From positions 422,501 through 486,500 of the forward strand of contig JAAOOA010000088.1 of assembly GCA_012861695.1 (NCBI GenBank): a stretch of DNA of 64,000 bases. The letters run 5' to 3'. This DNA comes from Trematomus loennbergii. Its lineage: Eukaryota > Chordata > Actinopteri > Perciformes > Nototheniidae. The notes under the pieces are model-generated. The model made no database searches. It had not been told where the DNA came from and saw only the letters and a program-made list of their open reading frames with translations. Below, in pieces: positions 1-9,830 of the stretch. A program made the translations under genes and the position numbers. Position 1 is the first letter of the stretch; the number at the start of each line of letters is the position of its first letter.

Positions 1-125
1 GGAATTATGGTGTATTAAATATGAAACAGATTATGTGTGAGTAAAATGTACAACGTGGTTTTATTTCTAGAGAAACTATGGAGCAGAGAGTTCTCTTCCA
101 GCCAGAGGTGATTTATTGTACAGTG

Positions 126-1800
126 TTATTGCAGTGGGCAGGAATGTTTTCCAGTATCTGTCCTTGTGGCAGGGGAGCTGCAGCAGTCTGTTGGAGAAGG
201 AGCTCCGTGACTGTCCAGCTGCTGGTGGAGAGGATGGGTGGGGTTATCCATGATGGACAACAGCCTGTTCAGTGTCCTCCTCTCCACCACAGCTTCAAAG
301 GGGTCCAGCTTGATGCCGATGACTGACCCAGCTTTCCTGATCAGTTTATTGATCCTGCTGGTGTCACCGGCTCTGATGCTGCCCCCCCAGCAGACCGCAG
401 CAAAGAAGAGTGCACTAGCCACACAGACTGATAGAAGATCTCCAGCATCTTACTGCATACGTTGAAGGATCTCAGCTTCCTCAGAAAATAGAGTCGGCTC
501 ATCCCCTTCTTGTACACAGCGTCAGTGTTGATCCTCCAGTTCAGCCCATTGTCTAAGTGCACTCCCAGGTACTTGTAGACCTCCACAACTGCCACATCCT
601 CTCCCAGAATGCACAGGGGCAGAGGAGGAGATGTCCTCTTCCTCCTGAAATCAATGACCATCTCTCTGGTCTTGGCCACATTCAAAAGCAGATGATTTCT
701 TCCAGTCCACTCAACAAAATCACCCACCAGCGCTCTGTACTCCTCCTCCCGTCCATCCTTATACACCCTACCACTGCAGAGTCATCCGAAAACTTCTGCA
801 GATGGCATGACTCTGAGTTGTATAGAAAGTCAGAGGTGTATAAGGTGAACAGGAAAGGAGACAGCACAGTCCCCTGTGGGGCTCCAATACTACCAACCAC
901 CACATCAGACAGCACACTGCCCAGCCGGACGTACTGTGGTCTGTCCGTGAGGTAGTTGTAATCCAGGAGATGGTGGACGAGTTTACCCTCATAGCCTGCA
1001 GCTTGTCACTCAGTAGCCGAGGCTGGATCGTGTTGAATGCACTGGAGAAATCAAAAAAGGTGATTCTCACAGTGCAACCCGATCCATTCAGGTATGAGTG
1101 AGCACGCTGCAGCAGGTAAATAATGGCATCGTCCACCCCCAGGTGAGGCTGGTAGGCAAATTGCAGAGGGTCAAGGAATGATCTCACCTGCGGTCTGAGA
1201 TGGGCCAAGACCAGTCTCTCAAGCACCTTCATCACATGAGATGTGAGTGCTACAGGGCGATAGTCATTGAGCCCAGAAGGAGTTGTCTTTTTAGGGACCG
1301 GAACAACGCAGGATGTCTTCCACAGCACCGGGATGGTCTCCAGGTGCAGGCTCAGGTTGAATATATACTGGAGAACAGGAGCGCTGGCCTGCACCATCAG
1401 GGCCAGCAGCCTTGCCTTGGTGGAGTTTTTCCATCTGACTCTGGACCTGTCCTGTGCTCACAGTGAAGCGGGGGGGGGGGCTTGATGGCAGGGGGGATAG
1501 AGGGGGGGTGGTCTGAGGCAAGATGAGCAGAGGGGGGGGGGGGGTCAGCTGCAATGTGAGCAGAGGGGGGGTGCAGAAGCCATGCTGGGTGGTGGAGGAG
1601 AGGTGAGAAGTGTAGGTGGTGAGCAGAGGGGGGATGCTGACGCCAGGCTGAGAGGAGGAGGTGAGGTGAGAAGTGGAGGTGGAGGAGACAGCAGCGGGCG
1701 GAGAGCTAAACCTATTGAAGAAGGTGTTCAGCTCGTTGGCCCTCTCCAGGGTGCCCACAGTCAGTCTGTCTCTCCCTTTGAAGCCAGTGATAGCCTTCAT
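126..1800 (-). pseudogene. LINE reverse transcriptase domain, frameshifted
   Basis: This is the RT half of the LINE ORF2-like protein, which would copy element RNA at the nicked target. Visible motifs are an ITGFKGRD linker near 1790, PKKTTPSGLNDYRPVALTS near 1285-1250, the first catalytic Asp in FFDFSSAFNTI (about 1052), GAPQGTVLSP near 885, and the F-S-D-D catalytic box near 785. The C-terminal part reads LLSIMDNPTHPLHQQLDS around 245-200, a tail typical of fish LINEs of this kind. At least three frames are needed, and a G-homopolymer/low-complexity block lies at 1470-1680. It is therefore an inactivated copy. Neighbour: the endonuclease half at 2742-3953, beyond the MITE. Confidence 0.82.
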
Positions 1801-1839
1801 CCCAGCCCAGACATCCCTGCTATTGTTCTGCTGGAGCTA

Positions 1840-2781
1840 GGCCCCGCTCACACGACCGTTTGCGTTTATGCACAGTATTCGTATTCAAAAAAGTCTTCCG
1901 TTCACATGCATTGTTTCATTTAACGTGTCTGTTCAAACGAGGCCGCTGGAAACTCTGTAGTACATATGCTGGGACTGTAAGTGGCGCTGTAACTTCCGCC
2001 AATACACCAAAAGCCCGAAGAAGAGCAGCCTGGAGCAGCCCCGCAGCAATGTTGCCATGGCTACCCTTCTGTTTAAGCCCTGAAACTGAAACTGAAACTG
2101 AAAGAAACCGAATCTGTTGTTGCTGATGGTTGTGGTAGAGGAGCTGTATATTTTTGCACTAATATCTGTAGCATGGTCAGTAGCAGTAGCACTAGCAGTA
2201 GCTACTGACAGGAGGAAGTCAGTGTGTGTGGCGATTGCTGGTATTCAGCGGGATATAGTAATTTCCTCAGCATATGGATAAATGCAACGGGAAGTTAACT
2301 GAAAGAAACCAAGAAGCACGTCTCTGTGGATATTGCATCGAGAGGACGGCTCAGAAAGAGAGATATTCTCTACAAACACCGGGTGAGATGCACCTTTGTC
2401 AATATAATGGATCAATGCATGAAATCTGACTCTGTTTATTTTGTTTAAGGAGTATATGGGCGTAACAATTCTGGTTTGCCTTTTATAATATTATTTCATT
2501 CAAGAACCCTTGTGCGTTTAATTAACACAGCTATTTTTGATAGTTGCTAGTACAGCAGTGAGCAGGAGAGGCGGGGCTATCCTATTTTTCCAGGCAATAT
2601 TCGTATAGAGGCGATTAAACGGACTCGGTTGACCCCCCAGAGCGTTTCGTTTGCAAATCTATCCACCTTGGGACCCGTTATCGTTTGTGTGGTCAGTTTC
2701 TATCGGCCTCGTCTAAATAATAGGGCTATACGCACGCGAAACTATGCAGATACAATCCGTTCTCCTCGTGTAAACGGCGCC
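1840..2781. mobile_element. PIF/Harbinger-like MITE inserted in the LINE
   Basis: A 942-bp non-coding element whose ends are inverted copies of each other: GGCCCCGCTCACACGA on the left, and CTCGTGTAAACGGCGCC on the right. It is flanked by CTA (1837-1839) and TTA (2782-2784), consistent with a 3-bp TTA/TAA target duplication plus one later change. Internal blocks (for example around 2130-2190, GGTTGTGGTAGAGGAGCTGTA) recur in the elements at 10411-13669 and 14564-15581, defining one family. No transposase is visible. The Harbinger assignment rests on the 3-bp duplication only. Confidence 0.75.
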
Positions 2782-3953
2782 TTAGTCTCCAGCTTCTTCC
2801 TGTAGGAATCTCTGCCCCTCCTCAACTTGTCTCTCAGCTCATGCTGGATACTCTTCAGCATTGATGTGTCCCCAGACTTAAAAGCTTCCTTTTTCTTATT
2901 TAAAAGAGTTTTCAGGTCACTAGTAATCCAGGGTTTATTGTTGGGGAAACAGTTGACAGTTTTAGCCGGTAATATTGTTTGTTCACAGAAGTTGATGTAT
3001 TCTGTGATGCAGTCAGTCATATTATTGATGTCCTCTCCATGTGGCACACAAAGCACGTCCCAGTCAGTGGTCTCGAAGCAGTCCTGTAGAGCCTCATTAG
3101 CCCCTGGAGTCCATTTCCTCACAGTCCTGGTGGATACAGGCTGCCTCTGCACCAGAGGGACATATTTAGGAGCCAAAAAGACGAGGTTGTGGTCAGATCT
3201 GCCCAGGGGGGGGAGGGCAGTGGCACAATATGCATTCTTGCTATTTGCATATAGAAGATCCAGTGTATTATTTCCCCTGGTGGGGCATTTCACATACTGA
3301 GTGAATGTAGGCAGAGATTTGTCCAGTTTTGCATGGTTAAAATCCCCAGTTATTGTTATGAATGCATTTGGGTGAAGAGTTTGGAGTTTGGCCACAGAGG
3401 AGTGAATGACGTCACCAGCCACCTCCGCGTCCGCATTCGGTGGAATATAGACAGCAACTACGATGACAGAATAAAGTTCTCTAGGTAGATAAAATGGACG
3501 TAATCCCACAGCTAGCAGTTCAATGTCCGGGCTACAGAAACGCTCCTTCACAGTAACATGGCCAGGATTACACCATCGTTCATTCACATACAGTGCAATC
3601 CCTCCTCCTTTCTTTTTACCGCTCAGAATAACGTCCCTGTCCGCCCGAACACTCGTGAAGCCGGGGAGAGCCGTGTTATTATCCGGGATGAGCGAGTGCA
3701 ACCAAGTCTCGGTAAAACACATGATGCTACACTCACGGTATTCCCACTGCGTCTTCGTCAGCACGCGGAGCTCGTCCATCTTATTCCCCAAAGACCTCAC
3801 GTTCCCCATTATGATGGCCGGTACACAGGGTTTGTACCTCATCTTCTTCTTCATCCTCAGCTTGGCCCCAGCTCTGCAGCCCCGCTTGAGCCTCCGAAGC
3901 TCCTGGGATGTCATGCCTGGCTCCGGGCAGCAGCACGGGTCGGCACAGCGCAA
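2742..3953 (-). pseudogene. LINE APE-type endonuclease domain
   Basis: This is a 403-residue open stretch. From residue 50 it carries an apurinic-endonuclease-like nuclease that would nick the target DNA. Motifs in order are MGNVRSLGNKMDEL (residue about 49), the metal-binding Glu in CFTETWL (about 82), the VAVYIPP strand, TGDFNH (about 200) and the SDH triad in GRSDHNLV (about 250). The catalytic signature therefore looks intact. The N-terminus continues in another frame at 4083-3900, so the first Met here is not the real start. The last residues are already MITE sequence: the true LINE reading ends near 2785. The best parallel is the 5' half of L2/CR1-type ORF2. Confidence 0.85.
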
Positions 3954-4083
3954 TCAGCTGCTCACGCGTGTAAACAATGCCATCACTCCTCTGAGCATGG
4001 CTCTCCGACACAAAAAGTGAAAAAAGTAGCAGAAGAATGACCAGAAAACGTTCGAAGTAAAACGTGGCCATAGTTCGCTGCAA
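3900..4083 (-). pseudogene. N-terminal leader of the LINE ORF
   Basis: This reading starts near 4071 (MATFYFERFLVILLLL) and has a strongly hydrophobic, signal-peptide-like N-terminus followed by SESHAQRSDGIVYTREQLIAL. The YTREQLIAL stretch is typical of the region just before the endonuclease in related fish LINEs. It then needs a frameshift near 3920 to join the endonuclease frame. Whether the hydrophobic leader has a function in this LINE group is not known to me. Confidence 0.6.
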
Positions 4084-4164
4084 AAAAATAAATATCCAAA
4101 GAAAAAAAGTACAACTAAGAGAATAAAAGTAAACAAAAAGACAAAGATCAATAAAACACCGGGA

Positions 4165-4382
4165 GCTGCATGCAACAGGCAGCCACCAGCACGGCGCTTA
4201 CGCAATATATTCATCGCCGTAACCGACTTGTGCATTTTAATGATGGCATTTTGAATGCACAGAGATACCGTGACGAGATCCTGAAGCCCGTTGTGGTGCC
4301 GTTCATCCACCATCACCTCATGTTGCAGCAGGATAAGGCACGGACCCATGTTGCACCGGACTTGTCACCCATTGAGCGTTGA
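4165..4382 (+). pseudogene. Tc1-like transposase fragment, internally deleted
   Basis: The reading RRNRLVHFNDGILNAQRYRD, then EILKPVVVPFIHHHLMLQQD, then KARTHVA matches the middle of Tc1-type DDE transposases, where the second catalytic Asp lies in a QDNARPHVA-like motif (here QDKARTHVA). It then jumps directly to PDLSPIER, the motif just before the third acidic residue, so about 20 residues are missing at the HVA/PDL junction. No inverted repeats of this Tc1 copy are visible. It sits between the 5' ends of two oppositely oriented LINEs. Confidence 0.8.
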
Positions 4383-4690
4383 CCTGCAAGATGGCAGCGC
4401 AGACAGCAGCAGCGGCCCCTAGCTCTCCCGAGTCTTTAGCGTTTTAGAGTGTTTTTAACGTTTGTTCGTTGTTCGTCTAGTTCACTTCAAACATCCCGAA
4501 CCGATAGTACAGTCAGGATATACAGTACAGTCGTGAGTTCCTGCTGGACAAGGAAATAACAACAAAACAAAAAATAGACTCAGCGGCCTTGGAATATACC
4601 TCGCCTGTTACCTACATGCTGAATAGGAGACGCTGCAAGCGGTATGAGAGGAAGCAGAACAGGGGTAAGCATGGAGGCATCCACACAGGC
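4383..4690 (+). mobile_element. 5' end fragment of a second LINE
   Basis: GC-rich leader (AAGATGGCAGCGCAGACAGC) is followed by an open reading through MLNRRRCKRYERKQNRGKHG (about 4616-4675). A basic CKR-K-KRGKRGG-like stretch of this kind precedes the endonuclease in fish LINEs. It is cut off near 4690. It could be the 5' end of the same copy whose middle reappears at 6993-7610, with the DIRS-like element and other sequence between, but this cannot be shown here. Confidence 0.5.
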
Positions 4691-5176
4691 CCGCTATTCC
4701 AACCCAGTCTCACGGCATTTCGTGTTATAGTCACAACATTTAATCTATTGATTCGTGTTCACCAACACGATTTTCCCCTTTTTTTCGTGTCACACAGAAC
4801 GATTTTAAAAGCAATGTATTTCTATTGGTAGTATGTTTCGTGCCTGCACCACGTCGCTCAGAGCCTCAGAATACTGAAATCTGTAATTTTTTTTATCTTT
4901 TTTTCCTTCTAATTTGTTATTCTTTTCTAAATAACACACTGTTATTTAATCAACAATAACACACAATTATCCTTGTTTTTATTTATTTGTTTAATTCTAT
5001 AATCTCTGGCTTTTTTGCTATTCATTTCAAAATAAAGTCACCGGAAACAGACGTAGGCTGTACATACACACCCACTGAACTGATTACCCAAGATCCTCAG
5101 CTATGGTTGAAGCTCGGTGATTGGATGTTTTAGCCGCAATGCATGTTGGGATATGGTGTTTATGCGATATGAAATG
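4691..5176. other. Non-coding, repeat-like AT-rich stretch
   Basis: No gene seen. 4700-4870 (from CTCACGGCATTTCGTGTTAT) has the look of an interspersed repeat, containing several CGTG and ACACGA words in both orientations. 4880-5050 is T-rich low complexity. I could not define ends. Confidence 0.4.
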
Positions 5177-5325
5177 ACTATGCGAGCGTTCACCTACTGA
5201 GATATCTTTAAAGGTAGCCGGCCCCTCGGGGCGGGCCTACCTGAGTGCGCGCGCAAGCCCACCGTATATAAGGCGGCCTCGCCTCCTGACTGTCATCCTT
5301 TTCTCTTCAGCGAGCAGGATAAACA
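5177..5325 (+). repeat. Left inverted terminal repeat of the DIRS-like element
   Basis: Begins ACTATGCGAGCGTTCACC and runs through GCCGGCCCCTCGGGGCGGG and CTCCTGACTGTCATCC. It matches the reverse complement of 6757-6904 with few differences. It contains the probable promoter (TATATAAGG) of the element. Confidence 0.9.
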
Positions 5326-5366
5326 ATTGAGAGACGGAAGAGAAGGAAGAAAATTGAGAAAGTAGA

Positions 5367-6022
5367 ATGGACTCACCAATCCTCGAGCACCGACCCTGTC
5401 CTACGTGCACCGGCCTAATCGCAGGTGCCGATCCCCACCGCCTCTGTTTCGAGTGTCTGGGGCCTGAACACGCCGGGGACGGCTTGACCCAGTCTTCTTC
5501 CTGTAATGCCTGCCGGATGCTACCACAACTTAGCCACCGGCATCGCCTGGAGCATTTTCAGGCCTACTACATGTCGCCGGAGGAAACGGAGGACCACGTG
5601 GACCTCGAGGTGGTGGCGATGGAGGAACAGGATGCGGCTGGGGAGGTGCCATTCGGCCATCGCGGCAAAGTGTGTAGGGCTACCGCTCCCCCCACCACTA
5701 CCGCCGAAGCCTCCGTCAGGGGTTTTACGGCCCGGCTTCCCCAGCACAGCCGGCCTTCGTTTCGCCCCCGTTGCCAGATATCTGGCAGTGTGTGGAGGCG
5801 ACGTGGCGACAGCCACTGAGGACGAGGGCTCCAGTGGCAGGTATGGTGCAGGGCCGGTCGGACACAGCGTGTCCCGGCGTGCCCCCCCTTGATGAGAGCC
5901 TGGCGGCCCATCTGCTTCAGCAGGCAGCTGGATGGGCGGAGGCGAAAAAGCCTCTGCCCGCGCTGCCTCGTGACCGGGAAATGCTGGATTATTTGGATGC
6001 TGTTGGTCAGACCGAACCCTAG
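5367..6022 (+). pseudogene. DIRS-like gag remnant
   Basis: Starts at the first ATG after the left repeat: MDSPILEHRPCPTCTG, then DPHRLCFECLGPEHA. The paired CPTC and CFECLGPEHA cysteine/histidine motif is typical of the N-terminus of vertebrate DIRS gag proteins. After about 150 residues the frame is lost. A second frame continues gag-like sequence (VPPLDESLAAHLLQQAAGWA, 5888-5947) to a stop at 6022, where the internal deletion begins. Its normal role would be packaging element RNA. Confidence 0.7.
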
Positions 6023-6029
6023 CCTAAGG

Positions 6030-6474
6030 AGTTCGTTCAGGTCAAGGGCTATACAGCTGGGCGGCTTTAGTCTTCCACCCCATATTGGGGACAGGGAGGC
6101 TAAACTGCACCTCCTCTGCCCGGTGCGTGCGCTAGCATGTTATGTGGAGCACACGGCTGCCATTAGGCGCACTGAACAGCTGTTTGTGTGCTTTGGGAGG
6201 GGGGGGGGCCGGTAAAGCTCTGTCCAAGAAACGCCTGGCAGGATGGCTCTGCGAGTGCATTGCACATGCCTACGGTCAGGCGGGGAGAGCCTTCCCCACG
6301 GGGGTCCGTGCGCACTCTACACGGGGTATGGCTGTGTCAACAGCCTTCTTTAACGGCGTGAGTGTGGAGGACATATGCACGGCGGCGTCTTGGTCCACGC
6401 CAGGCCCCTTCATAAGGTTTTATCTCTTGGGGAGCCTTCCTCGCTATTTTCCATGCACACTCTTCACGAGGTAA
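6030..6474 (+). pseudogene. DIRS-like tyrosine recombinase, C-terminal part
   Basis: The readable protein runs GDREAKLHLLCPVRALACYV, shifts frame in the G-run at 6199-6209, and continues KALSKKRLAGWLCECIAHAY, then GVRAHSTRGMAV and FIRFYLL. The H-x-x-R box is HSTR (near 6313) and the catalytic Tyr is in FIRFY (near 6421), as in YR elements that integrate without a DDE integrase. The N-terminal half of the recombinase is missing. Frameshift and truncation make it non-functional. Confidence 0.85.
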
Positions 6475-6683
6475 GCGTGTCTGAGTGTGCTCTATCAGCC
6501 AAGTAAACTGCGGCCCCGACTCCTCCACGGTCACAGCCGAGGGAGGAGAGGTTGTGGTGCAGTAGCTGTTAACCAAAAACCAGGGGCAGTGTGATGGGTT
6601 GTTGGACGACAAGGCGTGTATCCATCAGGGCTCCACCCACTGTACCCATAGAGTCCAGTAGAGGGCGGAGCCTGTGTAAGATA

Positions 6684-6991
6684 TAACGATGGGTTACGTA
6701 TTGTAACCCTAGTATATAAGCACAGGCGGAGCCCTCTACTAGGGGCCCTGTCTGTCCTATGATGTTCGCTGAAGAGGGTGTAGGATGACAGTCAGGAGGC
6801 GAGGCCGCCTTATATACGGTGGGCTTGCGCGCGCACTCAGGTAGGCCCGCCCCGAGGGGCCGGCTACGTTTAAAGATATCTCAGTAGGTGAACGCTCGCA
6901 TAGTAAGGTCAAGGGGTAGTACCCATAGAGTCCAGTAGAGGGCTCCGCCTGTGCTTATATAAGTAGGGTTACAATACGTAACCCATCGTTA
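6684..6991. repeat. Inverted repeat pair around the DIRS right terminus
   Basis: The stretch 6684-6740 (from TAACGATGGGTTACGTATTG to GAGCCCTCTACT) reappears inverted at 6934-6991. The CCATAGAGTCCAGTAGAGGG word is also present directly at 6649 and 6922. One arm lies inside the element and the other outside the terminal repeat, so the real element end may be near 6991, or two copies may have recombined. Confidence 0.7.
6757..6904 (-). repeat. Right inverted terminal repeat of the DIRS-like element
   Basis: Inverted copy of 5177-5325, ending GAACGCTCGCATAGT. A short mismatch zone lies around 6771-6782. Confidence 0.9.
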
Positions 6992-6992
6992 C

Positions 6993-7610
6993 AGGCTACA
7001 TCACTAAATGCATTGAGGATGTGACTTACACCAGATCCATCACCATCAGGGCCAACCAGAAGCCATGGCCGACAGGAGAGGTCCACAGGCTGCTGAGGGC
7101 CCACAACATCGCCTTCAGAGAGGGCAATCTAGCTGGTCTCAGAGCAGCCAGGGCCGACCTATCCCGTGGCATCCGGAAAGCCAAACGACAGTACACCCGG
7201 AAGATTACAGCTCACTTCAGTGACAGCAGAGAAACACAGAGCCTATGGCAGGGTATTAGGACCATCACGGACTACAAACCACCACCACAGACCTGTGACA
7301 GTGACACCTCTCTGCTGAACAACCTCAACACCTGCGCAGAAAACAACGCCTCCACCCAACGACCAGGCTATCTGTCTGTCCCCAGGTAGTGTGAGGAGCA
7401 CACTGTTAAGGATTAACACCCTGAAAGCTTCTGGGCCTGACAACATTCCTGGTCGTGTGCTAAAGGACTGCGCCGCTGAGCTCACAGATGTGCTCACAGA
7501 CATCTTCAACATCTTCCTGAGCCAGGCTGTTGTTCCCTCGTGCTTCAAGGTAACCACCATCATACCTGTGCCGAAGAAGTCATCACCTTCCTGCTTCAAT
7601 GACTACCTAT
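6993..7610 (+). mobile_element. LINE fragment: endonuclease-RT linker and start of RT
   Basis: Frame one reads SITIRANQKPWPTGEVHRLL, then KAKRQYTRKI and SLWQGIRTITDYKPP, the linker between endonuclease and RT in fish L2/CR1-like LINEs. After a stop at 7388 a second frame gives LKASGPDNIPGRVLKDC, VVPSCFKVTTIIPVPKKSSP and SCFNDY, the first RT block. The LINE is cut at about 7607, before the catalytic region. Related to, but clearly divergent from, the minus-strand LINE at 1-4160. Confidence 0.82.
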
Positions 7611-8893
7611 TTTGTAAGTGTATATTAGCCTGTCAGTGTTAACAAACAGGAAGGGTCCAACTGAATAATTGATCAAGCTGCATTATGGGAAATGTGGGAT
7701 CAATGTTTTTTTGAAGCCATATTACAAGCTCAGAAAGTCAGAATATCTCAGCCTATCCGGGACTGATGAGCTAAAGGAGAGAGACACTGACCCATGACAC
7801 ACTCGAACACTGCGTATATAAATAAGTATTGATTAGTGCAGAAAAAATTAAACAGCATGCCTGTGGGATTGAATTCAAATAGGGTAAGCAGTATCCATGC
7901 TAATGACAGGTCTTGACAGTTATTCCCTGAACAAGTGGTTAGAGATACAGTTGCCTTTAACTGTGCTCTAACCTCTGCTCTTTAAGATTAATGCTTTAAT
8001 AAAAAAAAGAAATCTGAATTTCTTCTGCTGTTAAACGCAGTGTAGGTTCCACATTATTTTAACTTGATTGTCTCTTCATCAAACTTCAGTTTTACAACAG
8101 CAAAGATCAAATGTTTAGTAAAGGTTTAATAATATGCATTTTGATGGGATGATAGCAGCTTATGCTAATGATTGTTAGAGTCGAGGTCATTTACATTTTT
8201 ATTTTGTGTGCAGTTGTGCTATCATTTTACAGATAACGTTTTTCAGGCTAAAGAGCAATGATACAGTGGGATATGCAGTTGTATCTCTGCTGTACCTGGA
8301 CCAGCTCCTCTCTCTGCACAGTGTGGCGCTGTATGATGCGGCGTGCGTTCCACTGAGCCTGCTTGAGACCCTGGATTCGGATGCTGACAAGGGGGCAGGA
8401 AGTGCCAAGACCCAAATGGAACCTTTGAAACAGCCCTTCAGAAATCTATAGTTGACCTCAGAGGCATAACATAAGGTTAAGAGCACGACCACCCAATTAT
8501 TTATTTTGGTACTCTTGGCACCGGCACATTTCAGCAGACTCGCGCTACTTTCCTCAGTTAGCTAAGCTTCAGGCCTCGCTGAGGAGAGGTATTGATGTAG
8601 AAAGCTGGTGAAGCCATTTCCTGCTGTGATTATATTCTGTTTTGCACAGATAATAAATCCTGGTTGGCAAGAAGGAAGTCGTTTTCATTCGATCACACAA
8701 CACAACGCAGAGATAGATGTGCCGTCAAACCAGACCGGTTACAGTAGCAAGTCAATCATATGGCTCAAACGTATTCTCAGCTGAGAGTACCAGAAGCAGA
8801 AAGTTTAACATTGACCTCAAACTGACCTCCCAAACATTCTTTCTTGAGCCGTAGGTCTGTCTGGGGCGTGAGGTTCACAGGAGCTGCTCTTAC
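7611..8893. other. Caskin-like gene intronic or flanking sequence, no gene recognised
   Basis: No repeat with clear ends. A plus-strand open reading at 8206-8451 (containing LLYLDQLLSLHSVALYDAA) follows a pyrimidine-rich stretch ending CAG, but has no recognisable relative. The next expected caskin exon downstream of 8894 on the minus strand was not found here. Confidence 0.5.
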
Positions 8894-8991
8894 CGTTGAT
8901 GTCCTTGACCTCCAGCGTGGCCTGGGCCTCCAGCAGCAGAGACAGCAGCTCTGTGGGGCCTGTCAGAGCCGCATGGTGCAGCGCCGAGAAG
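8894..8991 (-). CDS. caskin2: Caskin-like gene, ankyrin-repeat exon (partial gene)
   Basis: A 98-bp internal exon encodes 32 full codons, [20 protein letters not shown] then [12 protein letters not shown]: the first ankyrin repeat of CASKIN-family scaffold proteins, neuronal/epithelial adaptors with ankyrin, SH3 and SAM domains. On the minus strand the acceptor is ACCCCCAG before CTTCTC, and the donor is AACG followed by GTAAGAG. The exon starts with the third base of a Gly codon, completing the GG left by the exon at 10270-10321, and ends one base into the next Gly codon. Reading frame is open and the conserved TALHHAA-type core is intact. The paralogue (caskin2 over caskin1) is judged from LLGSTKRLN in the preceding exon and is less certain than the family. 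No downstream exon is visible. Confidence 0.85.
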
Positions 8992-9050
8992 CTGGGGGTA
9001 ATGACATTTGAGGGGGTATAAATCAAACTCATGTGTGCTTTCATCAAAAC

Positions 9051-9096
9051 TATAGGCCAAAAAATTCATACTTTTGTATGAATTTTTTGGCCTATA
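9051..9096. repeat. Perfect 21-bp inverted repeat (hairpin) in the caskin intron
   Basis: Arms 9051-9071 and 9076-9096 are exact reverse complements (TATAGGCCAAAAAATTCATA plus one base) around a TTTT loop. It lies 60 bp upstream, in gene orientation, of the ankyrin exon acceptor. It may be a minimal foldback transposon remnant; transcribed, it could form a strong hairpin. Confidence 0.9.
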
Positions 9097-9449
9097 CTTA
9101 TTTCTCGTAATAACAATCGCAATTATTAAACAAATTAAAAGGAATTGGTTAAAATATAATAACTTAATAATCTCCCAATGGAAGAATCTATCGAATTAAA
9201 TGTATGGAAAATAAAAAATAACCATGGAAATAGAAAACAAGTTCATATCTTTGATGATAGATGGGAAAAATTGGTAAGTTTTCGAATTGACCAGGTGGTA
9301 AGATGTGACGATTAATGTTGGTATGAGTGTTAAGGTTGTATCCATCATCCAACCTTATAAGCTATTATAATTTTTTTGTTCCTTTTTTAGATATTTGGAT
9401 TGTTATGTAGTTATTTCATGTGTTGAATATATTTATATAAAGGCCAAGA

Positions 9450-9452
<3 letters not shown>

Positions 9453-9514
<62 letters not shown>
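9453..9514. repeat. (GT)n microsatellite
   Basis: An uninterrupted GT dinucleotide run of about 31 units in the caskin intron. Open frames of alternating Cys/Val across it are artefacts. Confidence 0.98.
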
Positions 9515-9515
<1 letters not shown>

Positions 9516-9579
9516 AGTCTCTGGGTGTCTGTCAGGTCACAGTATATTCCACAGAGGGAGAAATGAAAGGCATAAACAG

Positions 9580-9730
<151 letters not shown>

Positions 9731-9830
9731 TTCCAGAGTAGCGGCTTTAGACAGAGCAAAGCTAGCTTTTACCCGTATTCCCAGTGTTTAAGCTAAGCTA
9801 ACTAACCATGTCCTGTCAATCACACACATT

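Larger units (their letters stand above)
1..4160 (-). mobile_element. Nearly full-length L2/CR1-like LINE, split by a MITE
   Basis: A non-LTR retrotransposon reads right to left. Its 5' leader and start lie near 4160-4070, an APE-type endonuclease occupies 3950-2790, reverse transcriptase occupies about 1800-700, and the C-terminal tail runs to the window edge. The pieces are in several frames, so it is dead. A Harbinger-like MITE (1840-2781) interrupts it between endonuclease and RT; removing the MITE brings the two parts back into contiguous LINE order. The clade (Jockey superfamily, L2/CR1/Rex-like) is inferred from the endonuclease-plus-RT layout and motifs. The 3' end lies at or beyond the window start. 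Confidence 0.85.
5177..6904 (+). mobile_element. Internally deleted DIRS-like (tyrosine recombinase) retrotransposon
   Basis: The element is bounded by inverted terminal repeats of about 120-150 bp (5177-5325 and 6757-6904). It carries a gag-like start and a tyrosine-recombinase end, but reverse transcriptase and RNase H are absent. Complete DIRS elements are typically several kilobases long, so most of the middle is gone; the join lies near 6010-6035. Inverted rather than direct repeats plus a YR C-terminus are diagnostic of the DIRS order. A TATATAAGG box sits in the left repeat (about 5265) just ahead of gag. Confidence 0.85.

Noticed and set aside
2827..4040. Plus-strand open frames of 157-165 residues
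   Set aside because: They are shadows of the minus-strand LINE endonuclease.
5520..5911. Antisense open frames over the DIRS gag
   Set aside because: GC-rich shadow frames of the gag-like coding sequence.
8206..8451. 82-residue plus-strand frame after a TTTTACAG acceptor-like word
   Set aside because: No recognisable family and opposite in strand to the caskin exons; kept only as a note in the intergenic entry.
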